Notes under the pieces: model-generated
Database searches by the model: none
Told to the model about the DNA's origin: nothing
The model's input: the letters and a program-made list of their open reading frames with translations, nothing else
NCBI GenBank assembly: GCA_037179385.1
Contig: CM074181.1
Span: 48,628,394-48,692,393, forward strand
DNA length: 64,000 nt
Source of the DNA: Holothuria scabra
Lineage: Eukaryota > Echinodermata > Holothuroidea > Aspidochirotida > Holothuriidae
Direction: 5' to 3'
Part shown: positions 34,766 to 46,738 of the stretch, piece after piece
Layout of the letters: the number at the start of each line of letters is the position of its first letter
How positions within the stretch are numbered: the first letter of the stretch is position 1
Translations under genes and position numbers: made by a program

Positions 34766-35288
34766 AATCTAAGGTTTTGTCAAAGTTTCGTCCATCCATT
34801 TGTCACTTGTGGTTCTCAGGATTGTAACAATAGAAGTTATCACATTTTCTACCAAAAGTGAACTTGAAGCAAGTAAGTGTTATGCCATAGCTACACATTG
34901 ATGGCCAATGGTTTGTTCTTCTTCAAAATTAACAACCAATTGTATTCCACAAGACTCTGGTATTGCATACCATGAAGTTGTCCTGATTAGTGGAATTATC
35001 TTAATTAATTCCCTAATTATGTTCCCTAAGTACAGGATAGCAACCTTTATCAATCTAAGATCAAATGAAAGGTTGAAAAATATAGAAATACAAAACATTG
35101 GCCTATAATGTAAACCCATGACATCATACCTCTTTGCTTCAAGTTCACTTCTGATAGAAAAATGTCATGACGCAAATTGCTAATATTTCAAGAACCAAAC
35201 ATAGAACTTGAATGAAAGTTTCATCACAATGCTTAGAGAAAGCTTTTCTGTATTATGTCAACAATTTATATGGGTCTGGACTATTTTT
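34766..35288. other. intron sequence, nothing recognised
   Basis: CAAAAGTGAACTTGAAGCAAGT (34852) and CTTCAAGTTCACTTCTGATAG (35138) are an inverted pair about 290 bp apart, suggesting another small foldback element with decayed interior. Confidence 0.45.
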
Positions 35289-35550
35289 TTAAAGAGGAAA
35301 TGCAGTTCACACCAACTTGAACTAGTGTAGTAAACTTTACTGTATCATGATTGGCTCTTGAGAGTCACGTGATAATATTTTTCCTTTTTTCAATTGTAAA
35401 ATTTACTACAAGTAACTTCTTGTTTCCCTTGAACATGTAATGTTGAAGTCCTAAAATATTATGAAAGATACTTTGAGTAGACAAGAAGAAAATTGTGAGG
35501 TTTACCTGTTGCTTCAAAATAAGTGTTGGGTGACTGCTCTTGCCCTTTAA
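35289..35550 (-). mobile_element. MITE family A, copy 5, inverted
   Basis: TTTAAAGAGGAAATGCAGTTC to GACTGCTCTTGCCCTTTAA. Interior GATTGGCTCTTGAGAGTCAC and TTGCTTCAAAATAAGTGTTG. Confidence 0.7.
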
Positions 35551-35649
35551 AGTAATTTAAACATTGTAAAATTTGCCAAGATCTATCATCAATAAATGAC
35601 ATTTACATAGCTAAGGCATGGGACAAGTGATGTCATTGTCTTGGGCAAG

Positions 35650-35880
35650 ATGTAGAACCTGCCTGGAGGTCTGCACGGAATTTGACTCTTGGCCAGGTCA
35701 TACCGAAGGCTTTAAAAATGGGACCTACTGCCATTGTTCTTGGTGCTCAGCATAAGCACTGTAGTTGGAGAAAGTAGCAGGTGAGCCACAACTGGGAAAT
35801 AGGTCGTGTATGGCCTGACGTAAACCGATTGAATTGATACTGAGCCATAAAACTCCATCCATCTTACTAACATCACCTGT
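35650..35880 (+). mobile_element. SINE family S, 5'-damaged copy
   Basis: GGAATTTGACTCTTGGCCAGG (B-box region), GGACCTACTGCCATTGTTC, GGTGAGCCACAACTGGGAAA and CCATCCATCTTACTAAC. Confidence 0.7.
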
Positions 35881-37439
35881 ACTGCATTTATAAACCTCAT
35901 TTAATGCACTGGTGTCATAAATCTATTTTTTAATTTTCTTGGAAAAAACATTCCTGGTCTGAGAAATATCACACCCAACATGAAGCACATAACAACGTAG
36001 CTTGGTGTTTATGTCATCTCATTGGAAGAACTAGGTCTATCACTAAATATTCAATCAGTCAATTTATTGTGTGGTCCATTAGTCACTATGCAGCAAAGGA
36101 AGTGCTTAAATGAAGCTTCAAATTTCTTTTGCAATTTCCTGTTGGTTTCTTGATAAGGATTTCTAGCATTATCTACATTAAACAAGGTTAGAGAGAATCA
36201 AGGTTTTTTAAACATTGAGAAAGGTCAGGGTGGATGTTCTTTTATGTACAAATTGTTATGATGGTTTGATGGAGAAGAAGCAGTATCATACAAAAACCAG
36301 ATTAAAGTCATGAAACTTGGAAATTGAAAATGTGGAAGGCATGACGGTATTGAAACATTTTAGTGATGGAACTAACAAAAGTGAATGGAATTGATTGAAT
36401 GGAACAGGGATAGTGGTTAGAGCAAATGGGACAAATTGTTTGAATTAAATGTGCAAACAGTTAAAGGTCAAACTGTGATAGACCATGCATTAATTAGGGA
36501 ATAATGCACAAGTTGGGTTAATGCAAGTGGTAGATAAGGGCACAGTTTCAGTGCATCCAGCAGTAGCATTCATCCCCGAAAGTGCTTTGATTTGGGTTTT
36601 CTCAGAGCAGGCAGAATAGAAGAATAATGTTCCTACAACAGACCTTACGCATTGATGTCATTTGATATAAGAAAGAAAAAGAACATCTGTATTCCCCAAA
36701 TTAACAGATACACCTTGAAATGTCAACATTTATTTTTGTATATGTAGGAAGTTCATGTAAAACAGTTCTTGCTATCCTCATAATGACAATAGTTATTGGA
36801 AATTTTTTGCAAGATTTGCAAGTTCCTACTGCAAAACTTCCTTCAGGTGAAGGAAAGAATAAGCAAATTTGGCTAGAAAGAGTAAAGCAATGATTCAATT
36901 TGCAGGATAACCGGGTCATTGAAAACCTGGTAAATTAAGCCATGAAAATTTGGAAAATTATTCCAAGGCCATTAAAAGTTTTGAGATTCAGGGAAAATGT
37001 ACAAAGTCCTGGGAAGGAAAAAATTTGGGGGAAAATTTTCACAAAGTGACATTGCTCAATTCTCACTTGTAATATTAATATTATATTCTCACCCATAGTT
37101 TAAAAATTTATTCTTCTCCTCCCTTGCCAGCATTCTGTGGTAAGAAAAAAAAACATTTATGATAGATATCATATATACTTTTATGATATGGTTAGAGCTT
37201 AGAACTGTAAGCCTTATGAAATTTTTAATCATAAAACACAAAATTATCTTCACAATTAATCATCCCTGTATGAGTGTTCTTCTTATAAAAAGATGGGTAT
37301 TACCAAAAGGCTCATTTTCTATTTTTCTCCCTAAAAGAGAAAAAGTAAAAAGAAAAAAGAATGATTGGAGTTTTGTGCATATTTTTCAATGTTCTTGAGA
37401 TCTCACTCTTCAAAGTTTGCTTCAGTATTGAGATTACTC
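35881..37439. other. intron sequence, possible hAT fragment
   Basis: AACCTGGTAAATTAAGCC ... AAAGTCCTGGGAAGGAAAA at about 36920-37020 resembles the subterminal words of hAT ends seen at 47769. No other feature. Confidence 0.35.
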
Positions 37440-38264
37440 ATAGACTAAGACTATGTTCCCAGTAAGACACTAAAGATTATTTATAATGCTGTAATACTCC
37501 CACATTTGAATTATAGTTTACTTTTATGGGGATCTGCAGTGAGTTCCTATCTTGATCATTTATTTGCACTCCAGAAACGTGCTATTCGTCTTATTTCAAA
37601 TGCTGCATTCTAAGACCATACACAGCCACTTTTTCATTATCATAGATTGTTAACTCTGCAGGACCTTTATAACTATCAGCTTGGTATTTTTTGTACAAAC
37701 ACTTCCACAAGTCCCTGCCTATCGACCTCAGTCATTTCTTTCAAATAGCCACTTTCATTGTTATTCTACCAGGATGAAAGCTAGTTTATCCCAACCCCTC
37801 ACCAGAACTCAACTTGCCCATTCCCAAGTAGGAAGCTCAGGAGTTTCCCTTTGGAACTCCTTGAGCAATAACATTAGAAATGCTGCCAGTTTAAAAACTT
37901 TTAAAATTCAACTGAAATCTCTGTTGTTGGATAACACTTCATAAGTTTCTTCCTTCTTTTTTTTTTCCTTTTTTGTATTACTGTTATTACTATCTTTTTT
38001 TGTTTTTTCTTTTTTTCTAAGCCTAATACTAAGTTTTGTGTAACTTCTCTTCATATTTCTGTACTTTTAGGGGTCAGACTAGAAAAGTTTCCCAACTTAC
38101 TTCTTGTCCCTCCCCCTTCTCATCACTTCATGTACTATTAGTACTGACAACATTCTTTAATATCTTTCTGTATATGTGTTATTAAATTGTATCAATTTGA
38201 TTGTACTTATTTTTTTGTAATTATGAGAAGGAAGAAATAAACTGAACTGAACTGAACTGAACTA
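37440..38264 (+). pseudogene. decayed non-LTR retrotransposon 3' end
   Basis: From about 37466 a frame reads TLKIIYNAVILPHLNYSLLL then WGSAVSSY and ALQKRAIRLISNAAF, the conserved end of a LINE reverse transcriptase thumb (H-x-NY-x-LLLWG ... LQKRAIR-I). A stop (37611-37613) follows, then DHTQPLFHYHRLLTLQDLY in the same frame. A frameshift near 37690-37710 moves to MKASLSQPLTRTQLAHSQVG, then SLWNSLSNNI and FKIQLKSLLLDN (to 37944), the usual final motif. The 3' UTR ends in AATAAA and a (CTGAA)n tail at 38238-38264. 5' truncated, typical of LINE insertion. Jockey/CR1-like clade is likely but unproven. Confidence 0.8.
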
Positions 38265-38809
38265 AGCAGAAAGGAGGGAATGGTTTTCAACATTGGGAAG
38301 ACCATGTAAATAGTAATTTACTAACTGGGAAAACCACTGTGGTCACAATGCTGCCTTGGCAAAACCATTGTTTAGCCGTGCATTTCAGGGAGTAAATCGT
38401 TGATTCTGGCCAGCATATTTTCTATTTTATTCAGTAATTGACATCATTTTCCTCTACCCTGCCAAAAATTGTAGCAGACATTAATTCCTGGATGGAAGCA
38501 AAAATTGATTTCAACTAAAACTGGGGGAGTCTATTATAAACATTTCTTGTAAAAGATATATGAAGAAAATGAGTGGGACTTATTTGCCAGAAGAAATGTT
38601 TGCATTTTTTCATGTTTATTTGAAGCCAATAAATAAATGATTACACTAAATATAACTCTGAAAAATATTGACTCCCTTTTTTATGTCAACATTTCCGACA
38701 GTCTCAATGTTTTAGTTGGCAAATTTGTTTGCACTTCTTTGTTTCTTATACGTAGTGCAGCTTAAAAAATAACTGTAAACTGTGATTCTTGCTCAAGCGT
38801 AGAAAGTTA
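38265..38809. other. intron sequence, nothing recognised
   Basis: AT-rich with no repeats noticed. Confidence 0.4.
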
Positions 38810-38900
38810 CTCACAGCCAGTTAGGGAAACAAGGCCGTGGCCGGCTCAACTTGAACCAATAGGTTGAAAACAGGGCTGTAAAACTCTATCTAACTTAACA
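38810..38900 (+). mobile_element. SINE family S, 3' fragment
   Basis: CAGCCAGTTAGGGAAACAAGG, CGTGGCCGGCTCAACTTGAA and GGTTGAAAACAGGGCTG, ending TCTATCTAACTTAACAC. Confidence 0.6.
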
Positions 38901-39521
38901 CAGTTATTTGTCCTTCCAGTTTTGTATTCTTAGATGAAGTGGGAAGATGCAAATTTATCTTCCTGTCATGAAGAAGGTAGTAAAAGGGGCAATCCTTTTC
39001 TCAGAAAGGGATGCCTTTTGGATGTATTTGTAATAATTCGTCTTATAAAGGTACTGCAACTAGAAATGGTGAAGCAGTGCTGGCAATTTGAAAGGAAGTC
39101 CCGATTCATCAGTTTGTATTCCAACAACCCTCAATCGACATTGACACCCAGTTACTTTTTGTGCACATTCATCCTGAATGATACTATTCTTGCTCTAGCA
39201 GGCATGCATAACTCTAGACAGGGATAAGGGCTTTAAAGGGAGGGTTTGGGAAATGTTTGAATATTTGAGTGGCCTTCGATACAGTTTTGGTCAAAACTAT
39301 TTGACAAAATTTTTAACTACTGCAACTCTTTTACTTTGTCTAGAGAGGGTGCAAATAAGGGGTTTTCATTTTTTAACAAAAGCATACTGTACTTCTGCCC
39401 TAAAACGCTTTTTATGGGATGGAGGGGGGACTTGAGCCCCGACCTGATGACCTGCTTCCTGCTTGCTAGGTTGGTGACATCGCTTACATCTTTTTACAGC
39501 AAAGCAGACATGTAACCCCTT
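38901..39521. other. intron sequence, nothing recognised
   Basis: A 97-codon frame (38934-39227) has no splice support. A G-rich patch is at about 39420. Confidence 0.4.
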
Positions 39522-39782
39522 TATAGACGAATCCAATTAGCACTGGTTTTTAGTGACTGTAGGCAGCCATTAGTGGGGTCCATCAGCCTTTAATCGTCTT
39601 CATTTATTATCTATGTGAATTTCAAATCCTCATATTCAGTGAAGTTGAGAAAATCTAGATACACTTTAGTGTACAACCATCCATGGAACAGGTAAGGAAG
39701 GAAATTTAGGGATTAAAGGTGATGGACCCCAGTAATGGCCGACTAAAATTAGACCATCACAATTCGTACGGATTCGTCTATA
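39522..39782. mobile_element. MITE family G, copy 1
   Basis: TATAGACGAATCC at the left mirrors GGATTCGTCTATA at the right, with TA borders (Tc1/mariner-type target). Interior CAGCCATTAGTGGGGTCCAT mirrors ATGGACCCCAGTAATGGCC, so arms are about 70 bp. Other copies: 44453-44700 (+) and 54361-54641 (inverted). Confidence 0.75.
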
Positions 39783-40664
39783 CAACCCTCTCATCTTCAG
39801 TCCTCAGTAAGAAACCCCAAAAGAGAGCCATCATGGAGCACACAATCCAGGGACCACGGAGATGGTGGGGGCTAGGGAGGCTTTAGCCCCAGCACTTTTT
39901 TGCTGTAGGCATTTTGGGCCGCCTTGAAATGCATTTTGGGCCGCCTTAAGCCATATTTTATTGGACATATTGGGCTGCTTCGATGATTAGCACCCGCACT
40001 TCAAAATTGGTTCCGCTGCCTCTGCAATCAACAGGCAAGAAGCCAGCAAGGGAGACACAACCACCATAAAATGGCCTGTTTGTCCTTTATACTGTTGGAA
40101 TGGTAAAATATCTTTTCAGATCTAGCATGACCTTACACCATATGTAGGGCACAGCAAACAATATTTTTCATTCTGAATATTCCAACAGCTGATTTATTGT
40201 ACTGATTCAGCATATCACCAGAATGAGAGGGTAGTATAGGGGAGCAAGCAAGAAGCAGGGGTCAGGAGGTTCGGGCTCAAGTCTTTGTTTTCCTTGCATT
40301 TACAATATGGAAGTCTTAAAATATTATAAAAAAAATACAAGTGAAGTAACAGGGAAATTTTGAGACTTAGATGTTGTTTCAAAAAAAGTTTAGGGTTACA
40401 TCTCTTAACCTTCAAAGTAGTTTTGTCCTTCAAATGAAGGCAAAGGAAATAAAAATGTAGGAAACATGTCACAAGCACCTCCTTTCATATGAGAGTGTTC
40501 ATGATTCAAGTTAAAGACATACTCTGGCAGCTCTCTGGTTGGGTCTTGCAAGAAAGAGAAAAGTATTCCAGGCCATGTCTTCCAAGTGCTCTTGCAGTTC
40601 CCTTTTCCTAGCTCAAGATATCTCATTTTAAAGATTGGATATTCTGGTGACAGGGCCAATCCTT
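39783..40664. other. intron sequence with a family A fragment
   Basis: An inverted family A remnant lies at about 40310-40420 (GGAAGTCTTAAAATATTAT, GATGTTGTTTCAAAAAAAGT). GCATTTTGGGCCGCCTTGAA is doubled at about 39907-39950. Confidence 0.45.
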
Positions 40665-40956
40665 TCATTCCAAACTACAATTTTTGTAGTGGTTTACCAA
40701 AATTCTCAATTGGCTTAGCTCTTTGATTGACAGCTAATTCAAACAATGCAAAGTACCATAGCTCATATAACGCAGCTTGAACTGTACACAGAGTGTTTTG
40801 ATTAGTGATTACACATTGGGGTCTTGTGTACTTGCCCTGAAGCAATAACCTGTGGTCGCGTCTGGTTTAGGATGAATTTTAAACAGTTGTGGGAGGGGCT
40901 TAAGTAGGAAGGTTTGGAGAATTAAGAGCTGTTTGGGGTGAGAGGATTAAGCCTTT
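40665..40956 (-). mobile_element. MITE family B, copy 4, inverted
   Basis: ATTCCAAACTACAATTTTTG to GAGAGGATTAAGCCTTTAA. Interior CTCAATTGGCTTAGCTCTTT and GTTGTGGGAGGGGCTTAAG match family B. Confidence 0.7.
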
Positions 40957-41396
40957 AAAAATACCTCCAATATTGAAAAAAACCACAGTAAATCATGTAT
41001 TGTGGTGACTGTGGGGCACGTTGCCTCAGATTCACCTTTTGTTTTTCTTAATAATTGAATGGCCTGTTTATCCTTGAAATTTGATACTGTTGGAATGTTA
41101 GAATATCTTTTCAGATCTAGCGTTATTACCTGACACTGTATGTAGGGCACAGCAAACAAATTTTCTCAATATTCCCTGCAATAATGTTTAAATTATAAAT
41201 AAATTGGATGCCATTTTAAATAAATGTGCTCTGATAACATCACAGTTTCCCATGATGCCTTTAATCTCCCAAATAATTGCATTAATTTGAAAATTGGTAC
41301 CTTAAGAATTGCTGTGCTATCGACATGCAGTTTTTATCTCCTGAAGAGTAAATTTTTCTGCATATTTTGAAGTCAAATCCCTTTCATAGCGACTTT

Positions 41397-41604
41397 TAAC
41401 CCTTTACCATTGTTTGGGTCCTTTTGGACCCTACGGAGAGCGTGACTGTCACCCACTCGGCCACAACAAGGAGAGAGACAATAGTTTAAGGTCACTGGGT
41501 CAATAGCCTACGGAAGCTGATGCAGGGCGTGTTACGTCCGCTTTTCTGCCCACTCCTGAGGCGCGGGAATATGCCCCAATTGGAGCGCAACGGTAAAGGG
41601 TTAA
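41397..41604 (+). mobile_element. MITE family C, copy 3, internally deleted
   Basis: TTAACCCTTTACCATTG at the left, CGGTAAAGGGTTAA at the right. About 50 bases present in copy 1 between the CTGTCAC word and the CGGCCAC word are missing (around 41455). Confidence 0.75.
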
Positions 41605-42979
41605 GCTTCAAAAAGATGAATGTCCAGATCATGGCATGTACTTTTCAAGCTTCTTTAGACTTCATATTTGATTAGACTTAGCTTGAAAGCTTGCATGTCC
41701 TATTGTACCAGTTGAGTGGATGTAAGCATTACCTTTGTTTTTCATGATGTAACATTATAAAGAAGTGTCATATTTGATTGGGAATTGATGCTGCCTGTAA
41801 CTTTTTTAGAAGTTGCCCTTACTACCAGTGAGTGCTGCTTTACATTAACTTTAATGCTCAGGTATCTGAGATGTTCTCTCTACTCTGCTTACGTTATTCT
41901 TAACATGAAGGTTTTCCATACATATGACCCTGTTTGTACCCCTTCCTTCATGCTCTATCTCATCACTACTTTATTGCAGATTGATTAAAACAACAGAAAC
42001 CCTTATAAAATAAATTTATAGGAAGTATCATAAACTTTAGTAGTTCCAATAAAAAGTCATTGCAGTGGTAGCCTACATTGTCAGGTACACGGAAGGCAAC
42101 TTTAAATACTTGGAATACATGATAGTTCAATTGCAAATGATTTTTATGACCATACTACTGTATGAGTCCATAGTCATAGTTAACGTTTGTCGGAGACTTA
42201 TAAAAACAAGCATGATTGATGGATCATGTTCCAGGCACAAGAAATATGCAGCTTTACCCAGCTCATAGATACTCTGTGGCAGTTTTGGCATGCATGGAAT
42301 GTCTTGTGGAACACTGCCCAGATAGGTTATTGGAGTGTTGACAAAGTCTAATCTGCTATGTCTTTCATAGCCTGATTTATTAGGAAGCTTCGAACAGAGG
42401 CCCTGTAAAATGACCAGCATTCGACTTGTTTTACTGCATTTTACATTATCTATCCAATAATATGAAGCCAGTTAGATGGGATGTCACAACACACCAACAT
42501 GAATGTATCTCATAAAGATGCTTTTAGAAAAGAAAATGGTCTAATTTTAGGATAAAATGAAATAAAAGAGGGTTGAAAATGGGGTCAAATTCCACAAAGA
42601 AAATTAGTTATGTTTGATTTAACTTCACACCAATATTAATGTGTTATATAGTGTCCACTAGATAAAAATATAAAGTACTTCTTCAAACACAACATTGTTA
42701 TTCTTATCTCAGTCAATCTTCAATATTGACTCTGTGACTTACTGGAGGTCTAACTTTAGTTTGTGAAATTTTAGACTGAAACAGTTTAGTAATACAGAAT
42801 ACAGGTAATGTCAAGGATGTCCAGTTGTAAAGCCAGGATTGTGTCATGAGAGGGGTGTAAGGAATATGACACTGGAGAACAAAAATGACATTTCAAATAT
42901 TCAGAATCAAATTGGTGTAATATTTGTGCCTCAAACATGAAAAAGGTTGTCATTTTGTGCTGTTATTTTGTTTTTCAAG
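41605..42979. other. intron sequence, nothing recognised
   Basis: Several 65-97-codon frames on both strands, none with splice borders or motifs. Confidence 0.4.
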
Positions 42980-43174
42980 CTTGAGGGTAATGGGAGTGTT
43001 CAACACCCAGAAGTCCCCTTCCTTGGTTCTGTGCCTGAGGATGACACAACTCTATATATCAGTGATCAATTCCTTGACAGTAACTACTATATCCTATGCA
43101 ACTGGCAAAGTAATTGCATGGATTTCCACTATCATGAGTGCTGTAGTTCTACACATTCTGAACCAAAATTTTAA
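42980..43174 (+). CDS. candidate alternative terminal exon of the receptor gene
   Basis: After the acceptor tttgtttttcaag the sequence is open in phase 0, matching the phase-0 ends of both preceding exons. It reads LEGNGSVQHPEVPFLGSVPE, then DDTTLYISDQFLDSNYYILC and on to a TAA at 43172-43174. The region looks protein-like, with an SDQF...NYYI segment resembling the HDSF...SYYIT end of the 34319 exon. No good phase-0 donor is present. Phase-1 donors exist at 43079 (gtaact) and 43112 (gtaatt); the first would join to the shifted AG inside the 45307 exon. Used as a last exon it would give a receptor without the membrane segment. It may also be a decayed duplicate exon. Confidence 0.4.
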   Translation, partial: LEGNGSVQHPEVPFLGSVPEDDTTLYISDQFLDSNYYILCNWQSNCMDFHYHECCSSTHSEPKF

Positions 43175-43270
43175 TCTACATCATCCCTCACTAGCCTCCT
43201 GTTTACACATTTATTCCCAGTGACCTAAAACAGGACCCTTAGTAGAGGGGAGACTTCCTTCCCTTAGAGA

Positions 43271-44104
43271 ACATACCTCCCAAGTGACCTGCATTTCGTG
43301 AGTTTGACCTGCATTTGAACACCCAAACCCACTGACCCGCACGGCTCTCTGAAAAACCCGCATTCTAAATCTCCAAAATATTTCTAGTCAAGAACCACAC
43401 AACAAATTAACAAATAATTCAGCTTACCGATAACTATAAATTCAGTTGATTGTGTCTCACAGCATATTCAACTGCTTGCGCTGCTTTACAATGAATAGGC
43501 TTGGCCTAGGTACACCTGACCTTGGACAGCAGATAAATATTACTGTCACTGCATAAATAATCATGCAGCACTGCATTCAATAGCAAAAATGAAAGCCCAC
43601 TTTGCGGGTTTGAGGCAGGGCTTTTCTCACTTTCCCATCGAATGAACATTTTTGTTCTGGACTGTCTTGACAGTCCTTGATGTTCTTGAATGTGTGTTTT
43701 TGTTGCTAAAACACCATGTGAGATGTATGTGGATAGATATCGGAAATTCCTTGCAACATGTTATGACCTTCGGAAACATTTCTAATTGAAGTTTGCAAAC
43801 TGCACCGCTACCTTACCAACATTTACAGGGCAACAATAAATATTAGGAGAGCTTTTAGTAATTGCCCGTTTGTGAGTGAGTACCTGTGTAATATTATTTT
43901 GGTAAATCTCACAATACGATATTTTCCTAGGTTACCGCAAAAAATTCAGTACCGTGCTGAACTTTTTTGACAGTAAGCTAGCGAAATTGTGTTGACTGAT
44001 TTGCCAAAAAAGAACCACTGTTTTGCGTGTAGACACTTCTAAAATTTAAAAATTTTCACAAAAGGCAGGGGGAAATCTCCTCCCCTTACACTGCACTTGG
44101 GAGC
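43271..44104. mobile_element. possible 0.83-kb inverted-repeat element
   Basis: CCTCCCAAGTGACCTGC at the left and CACTGCACTTGGGAG at the right form short inverted ends. ACCTGCATTT is repeated just inside the left end. No target duplication was found; boundaries are tentative. Confidence 0.4.
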
Positions 44105-44334
44105 CATGAGAGAGTTGTCTCCAGTTGGGAGGCTACCCTTTCAGAGAGGGCACCATCTTTCTCCACTGTGCTATTTGGTTTAGGGAATCTTTTCCATAAT
44201 GAATAATACCTTACACAGAGTAATTATTTCATGTAAAGTTGTAAGCAGGATTTGTTTTTACAATTTTTCATAACTTAAAAATTAATTCTGCAACATATTT
44301 GTATGTCGTCTAAAACTAACATCCTTATTGATCA

Positions 44335-44795
44335 GAGGATAGTAGAGGCTGTCCAGTCTTAAATCTGTATTATTGTAATTTTCTCTACCTGACAAATAGA
44401 AATTTTCCTTCAACAGTTTTCTCCTAACCTGACAAACCTCTTCAATGTCTCTAAATCCGAATACTGCTTGTTTTTAGTGACTAGAGGCAGCCATTAGTGG
44501 GATCAATCAGCCTTAAGCCGTCTTCATTAATCTACGTGAATTTCAAATCCTCATATTCAGTGAAGTTGAGAAAATCAAAATACAATACACTTCAGTGTAC
44601 AACCATCCATGGAACATGTAAATTTAAAGATTAAAGGTGATGGACCCCTGTAATGGCTGACTAAAATCAGACCATCAGAATCTGTCCGGATTCGTCTATA
44701 TTCATTCTGATTAACAATCAGTTCAGGAAGCTGAAACGATGTGCTGGAACAAAAGGTTGATTTATTCTATGTCAAACTCCGATTGCCTCTTTAAG
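44335..44795 (+). mobile_element. MITE family D, second copy, interrupted
   Basis: Left part GAGGCTGTCCAGTCTTAAAT ... GACAAACCTCTTCAATGTCTC and right part AACAAAAGGTTGATTTATTC ... CCGATTGCCTCTTTAA match the copy at 30717-31062. A family G element separates them. Confidence 0.6.
44453..44700 (+). mobile_element. MITE family G, copy 2, nested in family D
   Basis: TTTTTAGTGACTAGAGGCAGC through GTGTACAACCATCCATGGAAC to CCGGATTCGTCTATA. The left terminus is partly degraded. Confidence 0.65.
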
Positions 44796-44954
44796 CACAT
44801 TTCCCACCATGTCAAAAACCACAATCATCACCGAGTTTGGAAGTAAGAAACACTTGTCATTTATAGTTTGGAAGTAACTAGTACCTACAGAATTTGTAAC
44901 ATCTGAGTTTAAGTGAAAGGTTAATTTTTGTCTGGATTGTTGTGGTTGGTTGGT

Positions 44955-45135
44955 TAGATAGTATTACGGTCCAGTTTCCAACCTATTGGTTCAAGTCGAG
45001 CCGGCCACAGCTTTTTTTTCCAGTCAGTTGTGGCTCACTGGCTTGTTTTTCCTTCTCCATTGCTTATGCAGAGCATCACGATAAACGGCAGTAGGTTCAT
45101 TTTAAGATTCTTTGGTATGACTCGACCTGGCTTGT
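44955..45135 (-). mobile_element. SINE family S, inverted copy
   Basis: TCCAGTTTCCAACCTATTGG, GTTGTGGCTCACTGGCTTG, GGCAGTAGGTTC and TTTGGTATGACTCGACCTGG. Confidence 0.7.
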
Positions 45136-45306
45136 TGTGAATCTGCTTAAACTCTTCTTATCTCCTATACATGTAATCCCTACTAATCTGCAGTAAGACC
45201 AACAGCAAGTTTTTGGGAAGTTCTTTGAAGGTCGAAAAATTTGTATGTTTTTTTTTTTTCTCTAATTTTGTGTATTCACTGAGACATATTGAATATTTTT
45301 TCTCAG

Positions 45307-45427
45307 GTTCAAGCAAACACAAAAGGGCTAAGGTCTTCTCAAGCTTGTCTTAAAGATCCATACAGAAGCCAGTTTGAATGTCGTATTGCATATTCAAGAA
45401 AATTTGTTGTGGAAGATACATCTACAA
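45307..45427 (+). CDS. IL17R-like: IL-17 receptor-like gene, exon (D2 end)
   Basis: 121-nt exon from TTTCTCAG to gtaagt, phase 0 in, phase 1 out. It encodes VQANTKGLRSSQACLKDPYR followed by a second cysteine (FEC) and a short acidic stretch ending EDTST. The final Val-Gln strand and two late cysteines fit the close of D2 in IL-17 receptors. A second usable AG lies 9 bases into the exon, giving a phase-1 start, which matters if the exon candidate at 42980 is used. Confidence 0.85.
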
Positions 45428-46224
45428 GTAAGTAAAAATGTTTTGTGACAATGTTCTCGCTTCAATTTGCCATTATGGAAGATATAATGATTTTACTTCT
45501 GATTTTGGATCAAAAATTTATCAGAGACTTACATAGAAGTTTTCAAACAATCAGTAAAATTTCTACAATTTGAGAAAAATTGTTAAAAAATATCCAAAAT
45601 AAAACTTTTTATTCAACTAGTGGTTGTGTGTAAGGTTGTATAAAATTTAAAAAGTAATTTAAAAATTAAAAAAGGAATTAAAATTTTAAAAATCAAGTAC
45701 ATTGGATTGTGGAATAGAGTTTTACTACTTTCTAATTTCTCCATTTTATTTTACTGTGGCAAAGTATGACACATACTAAAACTGTATCCCATAATCCTTT
45801 GTACCAGCTATTTAGAAGGGTGTGTGTGAGGTTGACAGCTCCTTTCAGACTATGAGAGCCACATACCCAATCCCTCTTTCAAGCAAGCATCCTTGAATAG
45901 GATCAAATACCACGTGCAGCTGAGAGTCACCCAAATGTTAATAAAAATAAAGGGAATAATTGTTCATGCTAGCCGAAGCAAACATTTATTCAGCAAACTG
46001 ATGGCACAAAGAAGGGGATGGTAAAGGCCCAGATCTTAGATCTTGTGTTTGTCTAAATGATTGGTTTAAACCATCTTCAAAGGACCTATCTGCCTAATGA
46101 CTGGGACCATGTGTTACATTTATGTTAATGTTCATTCGATTTATGGTTCATTGTGAAACAAGTGTTGAAAATAAGTGTCTTAGCTTTAATTCTTTAAAGC
46201 TTCTTTCCCTCTTTGTGACCAATG
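45428..46224. other. intron sequence, nothing recognised
   Basis: A/T low-complexity tract at 45630-45700. Confidence 0.4.
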
Positions 46225-46500
46225 CTTGAGACTCCTTGGGACCTCCTGCAGCCTGGAGACCATCACCCTAATGGAAAAGCACTTGCTCACATTTTGTTGC
46301 AAGAATTCACAGAGAAGTTGTAGCACAAAGGTCGTAATTACAATATTTTGCAAGGTTTTAAACATGTTTAAAAACCTTGCAACCTCTGGTGATCTCCTGG
46401 GAGGTCTTCCAAGGAACCCCCTCCCCCATCACCAGATTGCCTTCTGGAGATTGCAGGAGTGTGCAACAGCTTGCAGGTATTGGTTGCTATGTAGGTAGGC
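46225..46500. repeat. inverted-arm repeat with a central palindrome
   Basis: The perfect palindrome-like hairpin CAAGGTTTTAAACATG / TTTAAAAACCTTG spans about 46351-46380. GACCTCCTGCAGCCTGGAGA at the left and TCTCCTGGGAGGTCTTCC at the right are related inverted words. The 90-codon frame through it (46226-46498) is repeat sequence, not an exon. Confidence 0.5.
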
Positions 46501-46558
46501 TTGATTGTTATCATGACCCACTTTTTCCCTGACTTCATTCTCCTTTCTTTTCACCTAG

Positions 46559-46738
46559 AGCCATCCGTTTTTACGACAATTCCAACAACTGTAGATGATG
46601 CCTCAGCAGACCAACCATCATTGTTGTTCCTTGTGGCTCTAATCATCGTAATCACAGCTGCAGTGATTACCTGTTTTGGTACTTTCGTCTGTGTCTGGCA
46701 GATTTTCAAACACAGAAGTTCTAAAAAATACATACCTG
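46559..46738 (+). CDS. IL17R-like: IL-17 receptor-like gene, exon (stalk and transmembrane segment)
   Basis: 180-nt exon, acceptor CACCTAG, donor gtgaga, phase 1 both sides. A Thr/Pro/Asp-rich juxtamembrane stalk (SVFTTIPTTVDD) is followed by one hydrophobic helix at 46621-46698 (26 residues starting LLFLVALIIV and ending FVCVW), then the basic stop-transfer segment KHRSSKK. This gives a type I topology with a short juxtamembrane cytoplasmic start. If the following intron were retained, the frame would run 34 more residues to a stop at 46843-46845. Confidence 0.9.

Noticed and set aside
46226..46498. 90-codon frame upstream of the membrane exon as an extra receptor exon
   Set aside because: It sits in an inverted-arm repeat, has no compatible acceptor, and the flanking exons already join in phase.
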